NCBI RefSeq assembly: GCF_021155775.2
Contig: NC_060233.1
Span: forward strand, 32,333,077-32,397,076
Length of the DNA stretch: 64,000 nucleotides
Direction: 5' to 3'
Source: Neodiprion pinetum
Lineage: Eukaryota > Arthropoda > Insecta > Hymenoptera > Diprionidae
A program made the position numbers and the translations under genes. This document shows positions 40,501-49,500 of the stretch, one piece after another. The notes under the pieces are model-generated. The model was not told the DNA's origin. It saw only the letters and a program-made list of their open reading frames with translations, and ran no database searches. The first letter of the stretch is position 1. Each line of letters opens with the position of its first letter.

Positions 40501-43500
40501 TTAATGATAATTTTTTTCATATTTGCATAATTTCAACGGGGGAACATTACGGGGTTACTGTTACCTAGAAATTAGTCTTCACCCTCCTGCTCGTGAAATT
40601 TCTTCATCCCTAGAGCGGTGGTGCAGTAATTTTTCCGCAAAACTGTAGAACGGTTTTACATACTCATTAAATGTGGTATCAGAGTAGTGAAATTTGTTTT
40701 CTTCGAGACGGTCAATCGAGCTTCACGTTTATTAATTGCATATTAAAATCTGAGATATCGCGAAAACATCGAACTGACATTAAAAGCTGGGAGTACTGGC
40801 ACTGAAGAAACTGCAGTATTGGTTGTGAAAAAATTTAATTCCACTAGTGAAGTGTAAAAATATCAGTTACAAGCTGTCAGAGCCAGAGTAGATAATGTAT
40901 ATTCTTTACGCAATGGGACACGATCTTATTAGACACCTGATACACTAGGTTCGAATATCCGAGACGTGGGTCCGGCACTCCTTGTCTTTCCGCAGTAAGG
41001 TTGATGGAAGGAGAGTGCAGAAGGATAGAATAATAAATTACTGTGAAATACCGGGTAAAAGTGACGCGTCATCAAAAGTGCGATACACAGGAGTTGTGAA
41101 CATACGGTTCAGCTGACGGCAACTACGATTGTACAGAGAAATGGCGTGAAATAATAAATTGGCGTAAACGAAGGTTGAAGAGATAGGAGAACATGACGGA
41201 GGAGAAAGGGAATGAACCAATTTGCTGTACAAGTCGAAGAATAATCTCGTTCCATCAGGCAACCGGCTTCCACAGTCGCGCCCCTTCTTCGCTGTCAAAA
41301 TGCTCGGCGGAAGAAGCTGCAATGGAAGAGAATAAGTGAAATGGAAAAGAAAGGAAAGGAAAACGAAGAAACGGGGAAAAATATTTTACGTGGTTTTGAG
41401 GCGTCTGAGATAGAGACGTACCCCCCTCCCCTGGGGGGGGGGGATCGATCTTTTGATGAAATTAGGACGCCCTCGTCGAGGATTCGCCCCCGTTAACATC
41501 CGTCGGATTATCATCGGTGCTTTCCCGGTTCTACGGTCGGCAGGGATTCGAGCCTGGTGCCGAGGACTCGATTCTCAGGACGAAGACTCGCGATGCTGGC
41601 CCATCAGGAGTGATTGTGATCGAGTTTGTGCGACCGCCGCCGTCGGGGCGCGGTCACGGGGTAAGGAGGCGGCGGTTTGTTGCGCGGCGCCGACGAGCTT
41701 CATCGATCCCTTCCTCTCGTCCCAGTAACGGGTGGTTCTCCGCCTCTGGACCCGCGGAGGAGAACAGCGACCGCCGACGCCGACGCCAACGCCGACGTCG
41801 CGACGGCCACCCTCTAGCTTCGGAGGAATCCGCGTTCCTCGCACGAAAACAAAAGTCCGAATAAGACAAAAATTGTCGCATGTATCTATGCGCCTCTGCA
41901 TAATGCCCTCCAGATTACTAATCTTGCATCTCGCCGCGATTAAGGATGTGATTAAAATGTCATCCCCTCGCGTTTTATTTTCTTTATTTTACACGCGTCG
42001 CCGAATCGCCGTCTCCCCTCGGAGACAAATCTATTATCGAAACTTCGTAGCCACATGCATTCAGGATGGAAAAGTTTGTGAAGTATACTCCGCTATTCCT
42101 CTTCCGTGGCTCTGTATAACGTCGAGTATATTTCTGGTTTCTGTACGCTCTATTTTCATTTTCTATTGCGAAACTGAAAAATATGCGATCCTGGGTACAA
42201 AATGAAAATTCGTTTTTAACTTTAACTGGGAAATCTTGAAGTACGTCTCATCCTTATTTTGGGATACAGCCACTGGAGGTATAAATTATTATTCATATTC
42301 ACTGATGACTGTTGCGATGATTTGATGATGGCCCAGCAATACAGAGATGTAAACCGAACAAGTAAATTAATTAATGATCCAATCACCCCAGCATATCGTA
42401 TATTCCCAACTATAATCAGTTTAAACAGTTATTCATAGGTATCAAATTTTACTCTAAATGGTACAACATTCAAACGTTGTAAAGATACTAATATTACCTT
42501 TATTTTCCAGTAGCTATAACAAAACTAAATTGGTCTAATTCTATAGTCATCCGAAAGTTTTCTTATCCATATTCTCGAAAATTTTCAGAACATTTTCACC
42601 CAACTGTGTGTATACACGTTATGTCAATACAGGAAAAGATTTACTTGAAACTCTTCCGCCATGTTCTTTAAAAAAATATTTCATATTAATGTTATTCAAT
42701 TATTTTGCTATACTTACCTATAACGCCGCAAAACTAGACAGAGTTCGAATTACCTTGAGAAACTGTTTCCGGAGCTACATTTTATTCACCACCGTGTCGA
42801 CAGAATTTGCTACCGTAATTTATATTTCCGCTGTCGAATTTTTTTCCTAACCCATGTATCTGGAAATTGTCACTGAATCGTTGAAAGTGTATCAAATATT
42901 TGATCGAAACTTGGTAAAAAAGTGGCAAGTATGTATATATATATATATAAATGTATTCTTGAATTTTATTTACGACGGATTCTTAAACCTCGTTGTGTTT
43001 GTCTACAAATGAGAGAAAAACGCATCGACGACCCGCCGAAATTGGAAGTTTTATTTCTCGTCTTTGATCGTGTTTTTCATTAGTTGCTGGCTTGAGAAGC
43101 CGCGAGGACCTCGGGGTCTTTAGCCGCGTGAAACGTTAGAGGAAAGGAAATAATTGCCATCTTCAATCCTGCCGGCTATTTTCTAATTCCAAAGTGGCTG
43201 GAATGAGTAACGTAATTTCGGTGAAAAATCACTCTCGTATTCCGAAGAGATTTGACACGAAATGCCTAGTCTAATTTTCGAGATACGAAGTCGTGTTGAA
43301 AACTTGAAGAACTGACTAGACTAGTCGTTGTAGCTGCTGGGAAGGTGAGTTAGAATTTATCCGCGTGCGACGTGAATGGAATCTCATAAACTGTGATCTA
43401 TAAATTTCAATCACTCCACCGCACCCGCGGCGTGCTTTGATCACGCGAATAAATGAACGAATGAATAGAATAAGAGTAAGACAAGAGCGATGAATTCTTA

Positions 43501-46500
43501 GCGAGTGAGAAAAGTGAGACGACTAGGAAAACAAAAATGGATAAGTAATTTAGCAACTCGATTGCGCTTTGATCGCGTGCAGAAGAGACCCCTTCGATTT
43601 TGTATCCAAGCAAGAGTTTGCTCAGTTTCGAAGACTATATGGCGTTATATGTTAAACGTCACAGAGCCACGAACCAAACGCGTGCAGTTTACTTGATACA
43701 TGCGATTTCTGCTTGGTTGGATTTAGCGAATTTCGTAGGGCATATTACTCGCGAGTAAACTTTCCCCATTTAGGCAAGCGACTCTTGCGCACCGCAGTGA
43801 ATCTAATCTGCTAAATTTCACACCGCCTATCTCGCTCAGCCAAGCCGTGCACCGACATCCCCTTCTATCTTACGCCAGGTTGGCTCGGGTTGGGTCAGCC
43901 TATAACAACTAATACAGTAAAATTTGAGTTGCGAATTACGGACTGTAATCATTCCTAATTCTACCCGATTCGAGGCTCCTCACCCCCCAGCATGTCCTGG
44001 GTCAACTTGGATCAAGGTCGTTAATTAATTTGACTTCGATGTACAACTTTACCTGCGGTTATATTTGCACGCTGGGCTAATATCGATACGTTTGCCTTTC
44101 AATTCAGCAGACTTTTAGGGGAACTGGTATTAGTTTATAACTTTGTTGAACTGAGACAAAAAATATATATTCCGTAATGAGGTGTTTCTACTTTTTGTCA
44201 CGTAGATAACGAAGCAAAATATGTTTTTCTACTATGTGTATATTAAGATGTAAATTAATAGAAGAATCTCGATTTATGAGTGAAAGAAAACTCGATGCAA
44301 TGAAAATATTTCTGATTGATTACGATCGTGGTTCAGATAAACGATTATATGAATTTTGAGTTGGGTTTTTAATTTTGCTATTAAATCTCTGTCGTGTCGC
44401 GAGACAATTGAATGATATCGACGATTTGCGTTTCAGTTACGAAATTCATACGCATTGGTATAGCAGACAAGAACGACAATCCGCCGTACTTCGACAAAGC
44501 TTTATACGAGGCAGAAGTAGACGAAAATGAAGATATCCAGCACACGGTTCTCACTGTCACCGCCAAAGATCACGATGAGTGTAAGTTAGGAATTGAGAAT
44601 GATCAAAGAGAAATGAAGTGGCAGCTGCATGCAGAGATTGGATTCGTTGAATTTTCTAAATATAACGAAAAAAAAGTATTTTTTTTTAAAATCCGGAAGT
44701 AATATTGAAATTTGATTGAACCAAGAAGTGGCTAGCACAATAATTTATTTTATCAGGAAAACCCACATTTACTTAAATTAACAAAACATTCTTTTTGCTA
44801 TATTTGATAAATTCAACAGTAGTATTTTTTTTTCTTGTTTTGTGGTTACTTATTATCGTTTTCCAAAATCCCCAGCCTCGCGTATTCGATACGAGATCAC
44901 GAGCGGTAACATAGGCGGTGCCTTTGCTGTAAAAAATATGACGGGGGCAATATACGTTGCCGGGGCGTTGGATTACGAAACGAGGAAGAGGGTAAGTATT
45001 AATTATTAAATTGGACTTTGAAACCGCTGTAAAATTTGAGTGTGTACGATATACGCGAACAATGATTTCCCCGAAACAGTACGAGCTGCGTCTGGCTGCG
45101 TCGGATAATCTAAAAGAAAATTACACGACGGTTGTCATCCACGTGAAAGACGTGAACGATAATCCGCCAGTCTTTGAACGGCCAACTTACAGAACGCAAA
45201 TAACGGAAGAGGACGACAGGAATTTGCCGAAGCGCGTTTTGCAGGTGAGAAAAATTGCCTTATAGCGATTTTCACGCCCTGCGTCCGTTTCAACCCCACA
45301 AAATGTTCCAGGTGACTGCGACCGACGGGGACAAAGACAGGCCCCAAAATATCGTTTACTTTTTGACCGGTCAAGGCATTGATCCGGACAATCCGGCGAA
45401 TAGCAAGTTTGACATAAACCGCACGACCGGAGAAATATTCGTGCTAAAGGTGAGTGATGTCTTCGCACGGAAATGTGTGTTTTTAAATTTTAAAACCACT
45501 GCGATGCGACGTGCTAAATGCCGTATTTGCAGCCGCTGGACAGAGACCAGCCGAACGGAAGACCGCAATGGCGATTCACGGTGTTCGCCCAGGACGAGGG
45601 CGGCGAGGGGCTCGTCGGCTACGCGGACGTGCAGGTCAACCTGAAGGACATAAACGACAACGCGCCGATATTCCCGCAAGGCGTATACTTCGGTAATGTG
45701 ACGGAAAATGGAACGGCAGGTGAGTAAAGGATGAAGCTGATTCCAAAAACCAATCGCAATCTCATCCACTGACTATTCTTTGTCACCGCGCACACAGGCA
45801 TGGTCGTCATGACCATGACAGCGGTTGACTACGACGACCCGAGCGAAGGGACGAACGCCAAGCTGCTCTACTCGATCGAGAAAAACGTTATCGAGGAGGA
45901 GACCGGCTCTCCGATTTTCGAAATCGAGTCAGACACCGGCGTTATCAAAACCGCGGTCTGCTGTCTGGACAGAGAAAGGACCCCCGATTACTCTATACAA
46001 GTCGTGGCGATGGACGGGGGAGGGTTGAAAGGTATGCCCTTGTTTTTTATGTTGTGCTACATTCGGGAAGGTTTCGAACTCGAAAGAGCCACTCGTCGGC
46101 TAATCATTACTCTCCGGTTAGTTTGAACTTACTTTTTATAGTCTTTTTCTCTTAACACACTTTCCCTTTCACCACAGGGACCGGGACCGCGTCGATACGC
46201 GTCAAGGACATTAACGATATGCCTCCTCAATTCACGAAGGATGAATGGTTTACCGAAGTCGATGAAACGGACGGTTCAAATTTACCCGAAATGCCCATCT
46301 TGACCGTCACCGTTCACGACGAGGACGAAACGAACAAATTCCAATACAAGGTAAGTGGACATTGGAACCCAGGTAGATGTATAAAATTTAGCACAATACA
46401 TTTACGAATATATACTTGGGATAGGTACTTGTCTTCTTCGTCATCTTCGTTTGCTTCATCGTTAATTGCTCGCTCATACATTCAACCTATATGTTTTTTC

Positions 46501-49500
46501 TGTTCAGCACAATGCTTATGATAATTTCGAAATGCTTACCGCACTTTTCGTGACTTACTGAGACATCTTTGATGATAGGTTATCGAGAACAGCGGTTATG
46601 GTGCGGACAAATTCACAATGGTAAGAAACAACGATGGTACAGGTTCCCTGAAGATAGTACAGCCATTGGACTACGAAGACTTGCTCCAGAGCAACGGTTT
46701 CAGGTTCAGAATTCAAGTGAACGACAAGGTGAGCCTACAGTTGTGAATCCCTTTCATAAATGCTGAAATGTTACCAGCATACTGAAGACGTAAATTTTGT
46801 ATACCTATTATTTTCGTAGGGTGAGGACAACGACAACGACAAATATCACGTGGCGTATTCGTGGGTAGTGGTGAAATTGAGGGACATAAACGACAACAAG
46901 CCACAGTTTGATCGTTCGAACGTTGAGGTATCGGTGGCCGAAAATGCCGAGATTGGCATGAGTTTGGAAACGTTTAAGGCGACGGATCCCGATCAGGGTG
47001 GGAAGAGCAAGGTGTACTACACGATCGACCGGAGCTCGGACCGCAAGAGACAATTCTCGATCGACGAAGGCGGAACAGTGTCGATCCAACGAAGCCTGGA
47101 TCGTGAAGAAACACCGAGGCATCAAGTGAGCAAGTCGTTTCCTTTTTTACAAGGGTCGTAAGAATAGAGTGAAACACCCTGTTCCTTTACCTCTGCATAA
47201 ATAGGTCAAAATACTCGCCATCGACGACGGCATTCCTCCCAAAACGGCGACCGCAACCCTCACGGTTATAGTCCTCGACATAAACGACAACCCGCCGACG
47301 TTCTTGAAAGATTACCGGCCGGTAGTTCCTGAGCATATTCAGCCGAAGAAAGTCGTTGAGATTTTAGCCACCGACGACGACGACAGGTCCAAGAGTAACG
47401 GGCCACCGTTCACTTTCAGGATGGACCCCAACGCGGATGACGTTATAAAGGCTTCGTTCAGGGTCGAAAGTGATACCAGTGAGTTTGGAAGATGTTTGTT
47501 GGGCGTAGACTCCCTGGAAATTTAATGATAAAGTAGCTCTATTGCTGGTCCACTAATTTCTCGGTTCTTCAATTCAATTCGTTCAATTTGCAGAGGGTGC
47601 AAACGGCGACGGAATGGCGGTGGTATCGTCGCTTAGATCGTTCGATCGAGAACAGCAGAAGGAGTACCTGATACCGATCATAATAAGGGATTCCGGAAAC
47701 CCGCACATGTCGGGTACTTCGACGTTGACCGTGGTGATCGGCGACGTAAACGACAACAAGATGCAGCCTGGAGCCAAGGAGATATTTGTTTACAACTACG
47801 CTGTAAGCACGTATTCAAATGGGGTCGTCATTCCTCGTCGTTAGTTTTATCTTCTTTGATTCCGGTGACAATTCTGCTCCTCAATTCGTAGGGCCAATCA
47901 CCGGATACCGACATAGGTAGGGTGTTCGTTTACGACTTGGACGACTGGGACTTGCCGGACAAGAAATTCTACTGGGAAGGCCTTGAACACCCCCAGTTCA
48001 AGCTAAACGACGAGTCTGGGATGATATCAATGAAGTCCGGGACCCACGACGGGAAATACAACCTGAGGTTCAAGGTTTACGACAGGAAACATACCCAGAC
48101 TGACGTCCCCGCGAATGTAACGGTCACCGTTAAAAGCATACCCCACGAAGCTGTTCTGAATTCCGGCTCAGTCAGGATATCGGGAATAACGGATGAGGAT
48201 TTCATTCGTATTTGGAACTATAGGGTGAGGGATGATATCCACATTTCCAATTTTACTTTCGCTTCTTTTCTTCTTTCATTCTCTATTCAGTTGATAGTTT
48301 CTTTTTCTCATTTCAACCTTCGCTTTTTCATTCGCAGACGCACGGGCTCTCACGAAGCAAGGCTGATTTATTCCGGGACAAGCTTGCGGATTTATTGAAT
48401 ATCGAGAGAGAGAATGTTGACGTGTTCAGCGTGCAACTGCGCAGAAAACACCCACCTCTAACCGACGTTAGATTCGCTGCTCACGGGTCACCGTACTACA
48501 AACCGGTACGATTGAACGGAATGGTTCTGATGCATCGCGAGGAGGTGAGAATTAATTGGCAACAGAGAGCGAGTGAGAGGAAGAACCGATAGTGAAAACG
48601 TACAATTTCGCTACTGAAAACTTTTCACTTTTAGATTGAAAAAGACGTTGGTATAAACATAACGATGGTTGGAATCGACGAGTGTTTTTACGAGAACCAA
48701 ATGTGCGAAGGCAGCTGTACAAACACACTGGACATCAGCAATTTACCGTACATGGTGAACGCGAATCGAACATCCCTGGTTGGTGTCCGAGTCGACGTGA
48801 TCGCCGAGTGCACCTGCGGTGCTCGTAACTTCAGCAAAAGCGAATCCTGCAGGAATAGTCCATGCTACAATGGTGGACGATGCGTAGAGGGACGTTTTGG
48901 ATTGTCGTAAGTATCTGTAGTATGATTGATCGGTGCACAGAGCGGGGAGAATCGCCTTCTGATATTCATTTTTGAAATAATTTGACATAATGCAGCTGTC
49001 AGTGTCCCGCGGGATATAACGGTCCCAGGTGCCAACAGACCGCTAGGAGCTTTAGGGGAAATGGATGGGCTTGGTATCCGGCTTTGGAAATGTGCGATAA
49101 CAGCCACATGAGCTTTGAATTTATTACCAGAAAATCCGATGGCCTACTATTGTACAACGGGCCTATTGTGCCTCCCGAAGCCGATGAAGTTATGGTGTCA
49201 GGTTAGTAAAATCCGTCCTTTCAGAATCCTGATATGCGCATCATTTCGCTCAGGTATACCTGTACCAGCCTGTTCATTGAGGCATTTTGACAGTCATCGT
49301 CAAAGGATACCTCTTCTCTTTACACCGCGATTTATGTATTTTAGATTTTATTTCCGTTGAGTTGGAACGCGGTTATCCAAGATTGCTGATCGATTTTGGC
49401 TCTGGAACGTTGGAGCTGAAGGTAAAAACGAAACGCACTCTAGACGACGGAGAGTGGCACAGGCTAGACGTGTTCTGGGATACCGAGGTGAATATATTTA

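Larger units (their letters stand above)
30850..44436 (+). other. CadN intron 12 (13.6 kb)
   Basis: The largest intron, from GTGAGT to GTTTCAG. It contains a foldback element at about 30985-31408, GC/purine-rich DNA near 34150-34780, a 740-nt imperfect hairpin at 36331-37071 and a CpG-rich block near 41420-41850. No alternative cadherin exon is recognised. Open frames in the CpG-rich block are arginine-rich and look like by-products of GC content. Confidence 0.8.

Noticed and set aside
41520..41570. tRNA-like sequence around GGATTCGAGCC
   Set aside because: Resembles a T-arm on one strand, but the stem is only about 4 bp and no A box, acceptor stem or anticodon arm can be placed.
41453..41864. 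Overlapping arginine/alanine-rich frames in the CpG-rich block
   Set aside because: Open on both strands and in several frames because of high GC content; no domain and no plausible splice context.
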